From: Puccinia triticina | Lineage: Eukaryota; Basidiomycota; Pucciniomycetes; Pucciniales; Pucciniaceae | Length of the DNA stretch: 64,000 nt | Direction of reading: 5' to 3' | NCBI RefSeq assembly: GCF_026914185.1 | Contig: NC_070568.1 | Coordinates: forward strand, 5,538,001-5,602,000 | In this document: positions 31,070 to 42,074 of the stretch, one piece after another | How the letters are laid out: each line of letters starts with the position of its first letter | How positions within the stretch are numbered: the stretch's first letter is position 1 | Made by a program: the position numbers and the translations under genes | Notes under the pieces: generated by a model | The model's database searches: none | What the model saw: only the letters and a program-made list of their open reading frames with translations | What the model was told of the DNA's origin: nothing

Positions 31070-31910
31070 ACTTGATGACCCGCTAATGTGCAACTCTCTC
31101 AATGAGCAGTACAGACCAGTCATTGAGCGGTGTGCAATCCGTCAATGGCTGGTACAGATCAGTCTTTGGGAGGTGTGAGACCCCTTAATGGCCGGTCCGA
31201 CTGGTCATTGCGAGGTGAGAGATCAATGGCCGGCACAGGCCGGCACCAACGGGCCATCGAGAGCTATGAGACCCCTTGATGGCCGGTCCAACCGGTCATC
31301 GAGAGGTGTGAGGCCCCTTGATGACCGGTACAGACCGGCCATTGAGAGGTGTGAGATCCCTCAATGACCGGTACCGACCAGCCATCGAGAGGTGTGAGAC
31401 CCCTCAATGGCTGGTCCGACCGCTCATTGGGAGGTGAGGGACCCCTCAACGGCCGGCACCAATTGGTCATCAAGGTGTAGTACTGTACTGCGGAGTCCCC
31501 TTGGGGCCTCGATGACCGGTACCGACCGGCCATCAAGAGGTATGAGACCCCTCGATGGCCGGTCCAACCATTCATCAAGAGGTGTGTGACCCCTTGATGG
31601 CCGGTCCAACCGGTCTTTGGGAGGTGAGAGACCCCTCGATGACCAGTTGGACCGGCCATTGACGGGTAATATACTGCGGAGTCCCCTTGATGACCGGTAC
31701 AGAGCGGCCATCAAGAGGTACAAATCTCCTCGATGCCAGGCTGTTCCGGTCATCAAGAGGTGTTACCTCCCTTGATGACCGCACATACCGGTCATCAAGA
31801 GCTATGACTCCCCTCAATGACCGGCACAGACCAGTCATCGCAGAGGAGTGAATCTGCTCAATGCCGGTCTGTACCGGTTGTTGAGAGGTGTGAGCCCAAT
31901 ACCACTACAG
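31070..31910. repeat. GC-rich minisatellite, unit about 43-45 bp
   Basis: About 19 diverged units built on GATGACCGGTACAGACCGG followed by CCATCGAGAGGTGTGAGAC-type sequence. Each unit contains a short inverted pair (ACCGGT / ACCGG), so single strands can fold. It lies between two members of one TA-flanked element family (30309 and 31976). Confidence 0.85.
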
Positions 31911-31975
31911 ACTGGCATTAAGACAAGATGGAGACCTCGGGGAGGATGCCTCCCCGGCAAGTGAGGACACAATTA

Positions 31976-32547
31976 CAGTTGCGAGGGGCATATTACTGTA
32001 TGGCCTCGCCCGCAAAATCAGATCTGAAACGCGGGCCAAATTAAGCCCATGCATATGTGCTTAATATAACATGTAAATGATAGTTTTGGGCCTTTTGGAG
32101 GCTGTAGATTCTAGTTCTATCCGGGCTAAGATTTCTGACCAGCCAGTTTTTTTTTTGGCCCCTACATTACGAACCCAATGCTAAGTACATGCCATAAACC
32201 CATAATTATGGGTTTATAGCCTGTAAGTCAATGACTAAGGATCTCATAAACCCATAGCCATGGGGTCCAAGCCTGTCCAAGCACTCATCAGCCCATAGCT
32301 ACAGAGTCCGAGTGCCCTCTTCACCTCTCAGCACCCTTCACACAATTTTGATCCACACACGGCCGTCGCCGACTGCTTCTCTTCAAGACTCAAGACCATC
32401 CAAGAGGTTGTTCATTCAGAAAATCAGTGTCAGATCCTGCCAAATTAGGCTGAATCTCCTGTTTTATTTTTTCCTCCCAGATCCCAAAATTCCGAACCAG
32501 GGACCCCCGGGGGTTTAATCTGTACAGTAATATGCCCCTCGCAACTG
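31976..32547. mobile_element. TA-flanked element with 25-bp perfect inverted repeats
   Basis: 572 bp; ends CAGTTGCGAGGGGCATATTA then CTGTA, with the exact complement at 32523-32547; TA on both sides (31974-31975, 32548-32549). The TA duplication and CAGT end suggest a Tc1/mariner-superfamily MITE. It contains repeated ATAAACCCATA segments and no coding frame of note. Confidence 0.85.
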
Positions 32548-32549
32548 TA

Positions 32550-33508
32550 CTGTCACACGGCACTTGGTACAGGCAGGCGGGTGGGCACTTTGAAGAAGGA
32601 AGATAAGTAATTTCTTACTTCGGAGGTTTTAAGCTTTGGATAACTTGAGTTCTTTAAGTCAGAACACTAGAAGGGATTCGAAGTGACAAAGTTTGCAGAA
32701 GGCAAATTCTTAAGGTGCTAACAACAATAATCTTATTTTGATGAGGGGAAGAAATCATACAACTCGCGGCAGTACATATAGTAGACGCGCGCACAAGCGG
32801 GTAAAGCATAATGAAACAAGGGAGATGGCATAAGGTGTTTAGATGACAGCGGTGCCTGTCGAGTCGTGCGAGTTTTGATGAGTATGGGCTGCTAACTAAT
32901 CAGGAGCAAAGGAGAGGTTAAGTGCTACAAGATTATGCGCCAAAAGGTTATGTGACGATGAGTTGAATCTCAAAGAACTAGAAAGAGATGGTTGGGACTC
33001 GATCCTATCTTCCCTATCCTGATCGCACTAGTCGAAGATTTGGGTACGTGACTAGTTGCAATTAATGGTTGGCTATAGCGAGTCGGAAGCGTCAATTCAA
33101 AGATGTTTTGAAAACGCTGACTGAAGATGTTGTGCGAATGGCCGAGAAAGGTTATTGGCCAACACACTGGAGCCAATCCATTCTGTCGTATGACATGTAC
33201 TCACAGCCACCTGACTGATCATCTTGAGGATTAAAGCTCTCAAGCTGACCTTTAAACACTCGGATGAGTGTGTACAGGCCTGTACAGGCCGCAGGGCCCT
33301 GAAAACCAAGTTGTTAAGTTTTGGTTTGAAGGATGTCAGGGCCCAGTGTGTGTGAGTTTGGTCGTATACTTAAAGGGCTGGGGGGGAAGCTGTTTGTCCC
33401 CCCAGGGGATCTGGTTTTGTCCACCCCCTCCCTGAAGGCCCCCTATTTCATTTGAGTAGGCCCCTTCTTGATTTCGAAAAACAAAAATGCCAAACCCAAA
33501 CAAAACTT
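32550..33508. other. Intergenic, no feature recognised
   Basis: Scattered short ORFs without support. A local GTACAGGCCTGTACAGGCC repeat lies at about 33274-33292. Confidence 0.4.
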
Positions 33509-33620
33509 TAACAATTTAAACTTTAAACTCACAAAAAACAAGAAAATTTAAACTTTGAACTCACACAACACAAAAACATTTAAACTTGGAACTCACAAAA
33601 AACAAAAACATTTGAACACA
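33509..33620. repeat. A-rich minisatellite, unit about 33 bp
   Basis: Three to four units of ATTTAAACTTTGAACTCACA followed by AAAAACAAAAAC. Confidence 0.75.
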
Positions 33621-33885
33621 ATCAAAACACACAAAAACAATGATTTAAACTCAAACAAACCATAAACTCTGCACTGAAAAAAAAACTTAAACTTTTTAAA
33701 CTTAAGGAACACAGATTTCAAACTTTTAATTTCTTCTGCCTGCAATTTCAATGAAATGCAGCATGAACCCATGAAGTCAGTTTCTGTGAAACCGTGGTTT
33801 TAATAAACTTGGATATCAATCATGTATTATAAGCTTCAGAATGTGTAAATATTTCTTCAGTTGGTCCATCAAGCTATGTACATAC

Positions 33886-33913
33886 ACTGGAGGCCAAGGC
33901 GGCTTTGCCGCTG
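33886..33913 (-). other. Helitron-family 3' end on the minus strand
   Basis: In reverse: CAGCGGCAAAGCCGCC, then TTGGCCT, then CCAGT. The flank just outside (33812-33885) is a copy of 25595-25670, so the insertion hit an existing repeat. Confidence 0.55.
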
Positions 33914-35190
33914 TACTCAGAAGGGATGAAGTCCTGCAGAAGCCCACATCATGATCCAAGTTTATTAAATCCACAAAAATGTGGCAAAAAAGATCTAGGT
34001 TTTAGTGTGCAGCCACATGATGGCCACTGTTGAATAGATTACCCCCGAACACTATGTGCCATGGATGGACCCTTCAGCTTGTGACAGTGCAACAAGCAAA
34101 AAAGGGCCAGCATTTTTTATTCTCAAGCAGGGGCCTATCCAAGCAAAGTAGGGGGCCTGCAGGGAGGGGCCAGGATGAAACCGGAACCCCTGGGGGGACA
34201 ATTGACAGCAGCCCCCTCCTTAAATATTCAAGCTCAGCCATCCAAGAGCGGTGAGTTGTGACTCTTGCCCCATCCAGCGCCATGACCACCCTATCCTCTC
34301 CAACACTACGCCATCCAGTCCCACCCAACCAAAACCTTCCACACATGTTGCAATCCAACTGTTGTTACCGCCACGCACACGCCTCATGCTTGCCTTGACG
34401 CCTTTCTTCCCCCAATCAGGCCAAGAACAGGCGCCAGAACGGCCCTCTGAGTACACAGCGGGGCAGATTGGGAAAAGCCAATGCGTCCAGCTGGCGTCCC
34501 AGCACTCCATGCACCACGGTGGCGTGACAGGGACCCAGGGCCGTACAGGCGCCACTCTGTCATGCTAGGGGGCGTCACCGGGACTGTGGGAATAGGTGGC
34601 GCCACTGATATGCCACCAACCTGGGCGCCAGATGGCCGCCCCAGTGAGATGCCAGCGTGACGCACCGGTAGGGGAGGCGTCACCGCCGGCAACACTGGGT
34701 AGTTACGATATGATACGTTATTGAGTGTTTTTTCATATTGTAAATAGTCCCGTTACTGTAAACCATTGTTACGGTAATTATTAACGACAGGAATCCTTAG
34801 CATTCCATATTGTATCACAATCTTATAGTTTTATTTATTTATTTCTGGGTACCGTAGCGCCACTAACGCGCCATAACGCCCAGTATTGTGCTTTACCCTG
34901 GGGAAGTGTTCTACATACCGCTGAGTGTCAGCTTACCCCTGCATTCTTCTATCTGAAATGTTTCGGGCACAGTACCCACACAGTTGTACTGTTGGATTCC
35001 GCGGAATCCAACAGTACAACTGACTGTGTTGGGCCTTGGCGCTTCTAATCCCAGCAACTCCCCCCTGTCATTGAAGCTTAGAAATTTTTGAAATCGCGCT
35101 CCCCTGTTGCTTGCCAATCACCAGTAAATCCAAACACTCTTGGTTTTGTGAAACTTTGCTATCAGCTTTATCTTCTTAACTGCATCCAAG
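33914..35190. other. Intergenic, GC-rich in part
   Basis: No supportable gene. The 34400-34700 stretch has repeated GGCGTCACCG and GGCGCCACT motifs and looks like a diverged repeat. Confidence 0.4.
34981..35022. repeat. 42-bp perfect palindrome
   Basis: CAGTTGTACTGTTGGATTCC and its exact complement joined at a CGCG centre, with no spacer. A related imperfect version lies at 41488-41527. The CAGTTG..ACTGT start resembles the ends of the TA-flanked elements at 30309 and 31976. Confidence 0.95.
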
Positions 35191-36091
35191 ATGAACCCCA
35201 GAACTCAGTCAGAGAAAGGTACCGAAGACCTGGATGCTAGTGGATACGCAACTGACCAGTCTCAACTCCGCCGTTCAAAAAGAGCATCATTGGTGGTTGC
35301 GGAGCCAAACATGATTCCAACAGTCTCAGATTCTTGTGTCAGTTTAACGAAATCAGCCAAAACGCCGGCAGCCCCCGGTTCGGAATCTGCTCAGTCAACG
35401 GGCCCATCCAAATCAAAAGATAAGCCCAAGAAAAAGCAAATCATTGAAGACGAGTCCTCTACAACTGAAGTGGCGCCTGCTATTGTCAGAAAAAAGAAGA
35501 CGAAGCCAAAGAAACCAAGCAAAAAGGCATCTAGGCGTGTGAATATGATTTCCATTGATTAAAAGATTGGGTGATTAAAGCTTTTGTGATTGATTTGTCT
35601 TGAATGTTTTGATTAGGCGAACACGACTGTTGAAGACTATGACTATAGTCAGGAATCAGATGAATCTATCAAAATTCAGCCTCGCGAAGCTAAGAGGAAA
35701 ATAGAAAAGGAGTTTGATCATATCCTTGATTTTTATGACAAACCTTTTTGGAAAAAAAATGACAAGCCCAACACTCAGATTAACTACCGCTGCAAATGGT
35801 GTCAAACCGTTGTCCGTGCGCACCCGACCTCAAATGGCAACTTGAAGGTCCATCGGGACGGTTCCACTCAGTCGGAAAACAAAAGTGTTGGCTGCGTCAA
35901 CCAATCAAAAGCCAAGGAAGCTGGTGCAAAATTACCACCCTCCGTTGCCTAACGCAATCTCGCTGAAGCTAAGGTTGGGGGTGATCCGAAGCAAACCGTA
36001 ATTAGTGGATTTCTTCAGGTCAAGCCATCATTTGTTAACCGGGTTCTCAACCAGTTGATTATGATATGGCAGATTCGCCAGGCGCTGCCAT

Positions 36092-36689
36092 CAACAGTGC
36101 AAGAGCTACGCTACAAAAAGCGGCAGCGTAGCGAAAGCGTAGCGGTTTTAGCCTTGCTTCGCTAAGCTTTTTGTAGCGGACTTGGCGCTTCGCTATTCGC
36201 TACATTTTTTAAGGGGAAAAAATTAAAGAAAATAGCACGCTTTTTTTAGCGCAGAGTAGCGGCAATTCGCTACGCTGCTCGCTATAGTAGCGGAAAAAAC
36301 GCTACTGTAGCGATTTTGCTGTGCTACCATAGCACCATTCAAACAACAATACTGCACATCATAAAATGATGGAGGATTGATGTTTGTGTACTATTTCTGG
36401 CATTTTCCACCAGAAGGCAGACATTCCCGCTACGCTTTTGGCGCTAAAAAGCGCTATTAGCGCCAAAAAGCATCAATTTTTCCGCTGCGCTATACTGTAG
36501 CAAAGCGGCAAAAAAAAGCGCTTCGCTACGCGCAGGCCAAAACTGCAGTAGCGGTTCTGGCGCTTCGCTACCGCTCAAAGTAGCGATTTTCCGCTAGCGC
36601 TAACGCTACTCTGGATCCAGAGTAGCGTGTTTCCGCTTCGCTACGCAAAAGCGCCGCTTTTCTTAGCGAAGCGTAGCTCTTGCAGTGTT
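36092..36689. mobile_element. Foldback MITE with 8-bp target duplication (hAT type)
   Basis: 598 bp between GCTGCCAT duplications (36084-36091, 36690-36697). Inverted ends are CAACAGTGCAAGAGCTACGC at the left and AACACTGCAAGAGCTACGC in reverse at the right. The whole body is built of TAGCG/CGCTA and AAGCG/CGCTT words and can fold on itself throughout. Removing the element plus one duplication rejoins RQALP to PWTRIEDPYL in frame. The 8-bp duplication and CAGTGC end point to mobilisation by a hAT transposase. A diverged relative is at 49447-50125. Confidence 0.92.
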
Positions 36690-37775
36690 GCTGCCATGGA
36701 CACGGATTGAAGATCCGTACCTTCGTGCAGCTTTTCTGTATGCAAACAACAAGGCCATTCTGTTTGTACGGCGTTGGTCGGCCAATGAGTCAAAGAGACT
36801 CTACTCAATGTTGAAAAAAAATGTGTTTGATCATTTAAATGTACGCTACATGTGCTTGCTATTCATTAAATTTTGCTTTTTGATACTGATTGGTAGCATG
36901 TAATTTTCTATGAAGAACCTTGATACAAAGTTCACCCTTATCCATGACATATGGACAACAAAGGGGAACAGATTTGCATTCATTGGGGCCGCGGTGGCTT
37001 ACATCAATTCGGACTGGGAGTACACAGTCCAACATTTAACTCTCAAGATGATTCCATGGAAGCATCATGGACATTTACTTGCACGGCCGATTGCTAGCCT
37101 CCTCAACAAAAAAAAACTGTTCCAAAAAATGTTGGCACAGACTACTGATTCCGGTTCAAACAACAACACTATGGCCAGCGAGATGTATAGCTTGATATAC
37201 GCCAACAAACCACCGGAGACCAGCTCGTGGGATCTGATGACCATGCATTTCCGCTGCTTCTGTCAAAAGCTAGCGCTGATTGTGAATGCCGGCCTGGCCT
37301 CTTTATCACTGAAAACGCTTCCCCCAGCAAAAGCCAAGGAGTTGGTCCTTGGATTTTTCCCCGTTCTAGGGAGACTTGTTGAGGAAGACAAGGATGCAGT
37401 TGAAACTTTATGCTTGGAGTTGTCTGGTTCAGCCTTGGGCGTTCATTTGGACCCAATGGCCACAACAAGTCTGATTGAAGACGATTGCGCTTCTCAAAGC
37501 GACTACGGTAATGCTGATGATGAGCTGTCTGATACCAATGTGGCTCCCACTCCCACTCCAGCTTCCGAAATTGATCCTGACGATGAACCAGTCACAGAAA
37601 AACATGCAAATACAACCATGCTTCAAGCACTTACGACAAAGTTGGATGTTGTGATCAAACAAATCACCCGGTCTGCAGCTCAGCAAGCAAGTTTCAATCG
37701 CATGGCCAACAAGATGGGTGTTAAGGTGGCGCCATTGATTGCGGGTTACGGGATCCGCTGGAATGTGAAATACGA

Positions 37776-39394
37776 TGTGGTAGACGGAAAAGTGAAAAAA
37801 TCAAAAGTATTTCCTCATACATATATTTACTCACCCTAGGCCTCAAGATACCACCAAATGGACCTCAGAAATGGATTCTACGGCCAATTTTACCCCTAGT
37901 CACCCTGCTGGATTGGAAGTTACACCCTCTTGGACCCTCATGGACACGGCCAGCCCCAGTCAACAACCTGTCACAACCCTCAAGTCACCTTTCCCAGGTA
38001 TACACATACTCAGACCCAGCCAAACACATACTCTTTTCCATCCCTCTTATCTCCACTGCTTATGCAGGGGACCAACCCCATTTCTTCTGTATTTGACATG
38101 TCCCCGCCTCATTTATGCACCCCTTGCAGCTGCATGCAGTCTTCTGACCCCATTTTTGCACTCCTTGCATTAGTCTGACACCACTTGTACGCAGCCCACC
38201 AGCTAAAATCCCTCATCCAGGGTCCCCCTTGTAGCTAAAATTGTGAGGATCCGGACTTAGACCCCGCGCCCAAGAGGCAAAGAGGGCTCCAGATGAAACC
38301 TAACTCATCCAAGGAGATAGGTCAGTGACCTCTCCCCAGGCGCATGCATATGCATGCTGCCCAGACGGATGGATAAAGCTAACAGCTGACTCCTTCGTCC
38401 CAAACAGCCACGTCATCAGACGAAGAGCCGATACAGACCAAGCACTGCGAACGATCTTCAAGGTACGTATTGCAGGCTGGTCCAGGTGTAGCTGAGGCAT
38501 GATAACTGATAGAAGTGTAAACTCTTCAGTACAAACAGCGCCGAAGCACACCCAAGCCAAAACGGCCCCAGCCTCAGAGAGCGAATAACCCCGGCATCGA
38601 CCGCAGGTGAGTAGCTCCTTCTGCAGAGCCCATGCACCAGAATAGACGGTGCTGACATGAACGTGTATGCTCTATTGCAGACCACAGTTCTTCTGCCCGT
38701 CTATCCCGACGCATTGCCGACAGTGTAGGCTCGTAGCCCAACAAGGCAAATTAGCGTAAGAGCGACTTAGCTTGAGTCCGCTCCAGTCTTCCATGACCAG
38801 ATACTGATGCCATGCGCAGTTATCCCCCAGCTTACTCAACCCGACAGTACACGCTCCGCGTGATCTCAGATACTACTCAGTATCCACTCAGGAACCTGTT
38901 TTAGCTAGAGAAGGACTACAATCCGCTCTTAGGTAAAAACCATTTCCCACAGTTTATAATTAGCAAATATACAAGAATTGTATCTAGTTTAAGCAGAGTC
39001 TAACTAGCAATATAACAACTCTTAGTTGCTCCATTTCTTTCAAAAATCCCTCACATTTGTCTATATAAGGAGCTCTCTCCCCCCCCCAGTTGTTTTTCCC
39101 TCAGCTCAGTACTCCCCAGTTATTTACATACCACCCTTCACACTTTCCATCACCACCACACATCACTACAACCCTTATATTTGCAAATAACTACTGAACT
39201 CACTCTCAACTCTCACATACCTGTCATCGAACAACTTCATCTGGAACTAGACCAGACCTATCACTTGATTAAAACTTGCCAAGCTTAGCTTGGTGGGTCT
39301 TGTTATCTGATAGTATAGAAGGGCAGAGTTTGCACCTCCATCATCCCCTTCTCCATTCAGCAAAAGGGTTTCACAACCACTTTTGAGTCTTACA
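37776..39394 (+). mobile_element. Solo LTR inside the hAT gene, itself carrying a nested solo LTR
   Basis: 1619 bp starting TGTGGTAGACGG and ending GAGTCTTACA, with ACGA on both sides (37772-37775, 39395-39398). Removing it rejoins RWNVKY to ESHRKALEAQ in frame. Without the nested insert it is 813 bp. A TATATAAGG box lies at about 39063 on the plus strand. Superfamily unknown, as no internal region is present. Confidence 0.88.
38242..39042. mobile_element. Nested solo LTR
   Basis: 801 bp beginning TGTGAGGATCC and ending TTTCTTTCA, flanked by AAAAT (38237-38241, 39043-39047). The sister copy at 40027-41217 runs straight through this site (GTAGCTAAAATCCCTCAC), which proves the insertion. Confidence 0.88.
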
Positions 39395-40026
39395 ACGAGA
39401 GCCACCGCAAAGCACTTGAAGCCCAAGAAGTAATTGACGCACTTCTCAAGGAAGATCAAGCCCAGGAAGAAACCGGGGTATTTGACAACGTGCATTTTTC
39501 TCCTTGGGATTGGGTTTGGATTGACAAATTAAACCGCGAGCTTGAGGTGTGTATTCTCAATTGAGTTACACAACTTGACTGCCACTGATCATACAACCAT
39601 TGACAGGTTTTTGTTACGCTTACCGCACAAATGGAAGGGAATCAGCCCACCGGGGCGCACGTGATTCCTAAATATTTGGAGCTTCAGGAGCAGCTATCCG
39701 GAAAGCTTGATTGCGCCGAAGAGAAGGACCCATTGTATCCAATGTACTATGCCATGCTCAAGCGGGTTGAAAAGTACTTGGCGGAGGCGATGGACTGTGA
39801 GACGCTGATACTTGCCACTCTTATTCATCCATGCTTTCGGATCCATGTTTTGGAGCTGGTCTTTGGAGCCAAAAGCAAAGAGGTCAAGGATTGTCTTGAA
39901 CTTCTCAACCGTCGGTTCCTGGACTTCAAGCAAAAACCAGTCTGAAGCTCAACCTTGGCCGACCCATCTGAGATCACATGTTTAGAAAATACAACAGCAC
40001 TGTATTCAGACTCCCTCATGTCACAG

Positions 40027-41217
40027 TGTGGTAGACGGAAAAGTGAAAAATCAAAAGTTTTTTCTCATACATATATTTACTCAACCTAGGCCTCAAGATA
40101 CCACCAAATGGACCTCAGAAATGTATTCTACGGCAAATTTTACCCCTAGTCACCACTGGAAGTGTCACTGGAACCCCGCTGGATTGGAAGTTACACCCTC
40201 TTGGACCCTCATGGGCACGGCCAGCCTCAGTCATTAACCTGTCACACCCCTCAAGTCACCTTTCCCAGGTATACACATACTCAGACACAGCCAAACACAT
40301 AATCTTTTCCATCCTTCTTATCTCCACTGCTTATGCAGGGGACCAACCCCATTTCCTCTGTATTTGACATGTCCCCGCCTCATTTAAGCACCCCTTGCAG
40401 CTGCATGCAGTCTTCTGACCCCATTTCTCCACTCCTTGCATTAGTCTGACACCACTCATGCACCCCTTGCATGAGGTACCCCTGTATTTGACATTTCCCC
40501 GCTTTGTTTATGCACTCCTTGCATAGTATGACCTCATCTTTCATTTCTCACCCCACTTTTTGTCTGTATTTAGTATCTTCTGACACCACTTGTATGCAGC
40601 CCACCAGCTAAAATCCCTCATCCAGGGTCCCCCTTGTAGCTAAAATCCCTCACATTTGTCTATATAAGGAGCTCTCTCCCCCCCCCCCCCAGTTGTTTTT
40701 CCTCAGTTCAGTACCCACCAGTTATACAGATATCACCCATTAGCCATTATCATCACCCTTACACTTTTATAACATACCATATCATCCCTCTTATCTGCAA
40801 TAACCACTGAGCTCACTCTCATATTCTCATACTCTCATATCACTGGTTGTATATCACACACCTGTCACGAGTTACCCGGTTCCTGGTTCAACTCGCAACT
40901 AAGACATATACCCTCCTCAGTCCAGACACTCTTCTCAACTTCTTATATCACCCTCTCAAGGACCTGTGTTCAACCCCCACCAGAAACATCAAGTCAACTT
41001 TCACCCTTTCCATCATCATAAACCCTCTCAACTCTCACATACCTGTCATCGAACAACTTCATCTGGAACTAGACCAGACCTATCACTTGATTAAAACTTT
41101 CCAAGCTTAGCTTGGTGGGTCTTGTTATCTGATAGTATAGAAGGGCAGAGTTTTGCACCTCCATCATCCCCTTCTCCATTTAGCAAAAGGGTTTCACAAC
41201 TGCTTTTGAGTCTTACA
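40027..41217 (+). repeat. Second full-length copy of the same LTR family
   Basis: 1191 bp with the same ends as 37776-39394 (TGTGGTAG..TCTTACA) and a TATATAAGG box at about 40661. It contains extra internal sequence relative to the first copy. Flanks are CACAG and CCGGT, so no target duplication is visible. hAT coding ends exactly at its start, and what follows is unrelated, so the insertion was accompanied or followed by loss of one flank. Confidence 0.85.
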
Positions 41218-41527
41218 CCGGTCAAAGAGATATGTACACCTGCTTGACCAGAGGGATATCTCTTGTCAAAGAGATGTACATAGCTCTTTGACAGGAATCA
41301 CTCTGGCCAAGGGGTTATGCCTCCTCAGCCAGAGGGATTCCTCCAGCCAAATAGGCAGTACACCTTTTTGACCGGAGGAATCCCTATGTACAATTGAGGA
41401 GGCAACCTGTGATTGGAGGCATTCCTCCAGTCAGAGCTGTGTAATTGTTGGAATTCCTCCAACCAGAGCCTCAGAGGTCAATTTGACTTGCAGCAGGGCA
41501 GTTGTACTGTTGTATTATAAGGTGTAA
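41218..41527. repeat. Degenerate minisatellite and palindrome
   Basis: About ten irregular copies of CAGAGGGATTCCTCCAGCC-like and TTGACCGGAGGAATCC-like words in both orientations. It ends with the imperfect palindrome CAGTTGTACTGTTGTATTA / TAATCCAACAGTA (41488-41527), related to the perfect one at 34981. Confidence 0.7.
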
Positions 41528-42074
41528 TCCAACAGTAAAAAGGTGGTGCAAACAAGACAACTCACGGGTCACAGGGGTATGGCAAGTACTTGTATCAAAT
41601 ACTTGCATGTTGTTCAACCCAAGATCCCAGAACGTGCACCTGCACCTGGCACCTGTAGATGAGTGGTTGTTGTGAGCCTGAAAGTACTCCCCTATGGGTG
41701 CAGAGTACTTGCCAAGGATTAATTTGTGTAATATCTATGGCTAAGCATGAATTGCACTGCTGCAACAAATGGCATGTTTGATAGTTACAGAGGAAAATAT
41801 GGAAGTATCTCAATTGCCACATCATCATGCTGTGATGTTAACTTACCAGATTATACAAGCATGACTAAAGCAGAGATTGATATCAGTTGAACATAACATC
41901 AAGTTAGCACATGACTGAGTTAAAGCTGAGGCACAACTCACATCTGGCAGCCTTTCTGAAAGAAGTTACCATCTGGCACTTTCTGGAGAGTGCAACCATT
42001 CCCCCCCTGGTGATACTGCCCAAGGCAGTGAGAACGGGTGTATGGTTGGCGGTGGCGGATGATTGGGGGGCAGC
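41528..42074. other. Spacer before the second Helitron remnant
   Basis: No gene recognised. A local repeat of GTACTTG/CAAGTACT lies around 41582-41720. Confidence 0.4.

Larger units (their letters stand above)
35191..40026 (+). pseudogene. hAT transposase gene broken by nested insertions
   Basis: Exons 35191-35538 (MNPRTQSEKG; Ser/Lys-rich), 35617-36083, 36698-36840, 36916-37775 and 39399-40026 (interrupted by an intron at 39547-39606); other introns are 35539-35616 and 36841-36915. A BED-type zinc finger (CKWCQTVVRAHPTSNGNLKVHRD) is followed by hAT catalytic-core segments: LIHDIWTTKGNRFAFIG, AYINSDWEYTVQHLTLK, TTDSGSNNNTM and GIRWNVKY, then the HRKALEAQEVIDALL region and KYLAEAMDCETLILATLIHP. 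In-frame stops are TAA 35950 and TGA 39943. Inserts: a foldback MITE (36092), an LTR (37776), and an LTR at 40027 beyond which the C-terminal dimerization region is missing. No hAT ends of its own were identified. Confidence 0.88.

Noticed and set aside
31264..31838. Repetitive ORFs over 31.2-31.8 kb
   Set aside because: They are translations of the minisatellite units in several frames at once.
37776..41217. The two TGTGGTA LTRs as the pair of one retrotransposon
   Set aside because: The DNA between them is hAT coding sequence in frame with the upstream exons, and ACGA duplicates flank the first LTR alone.
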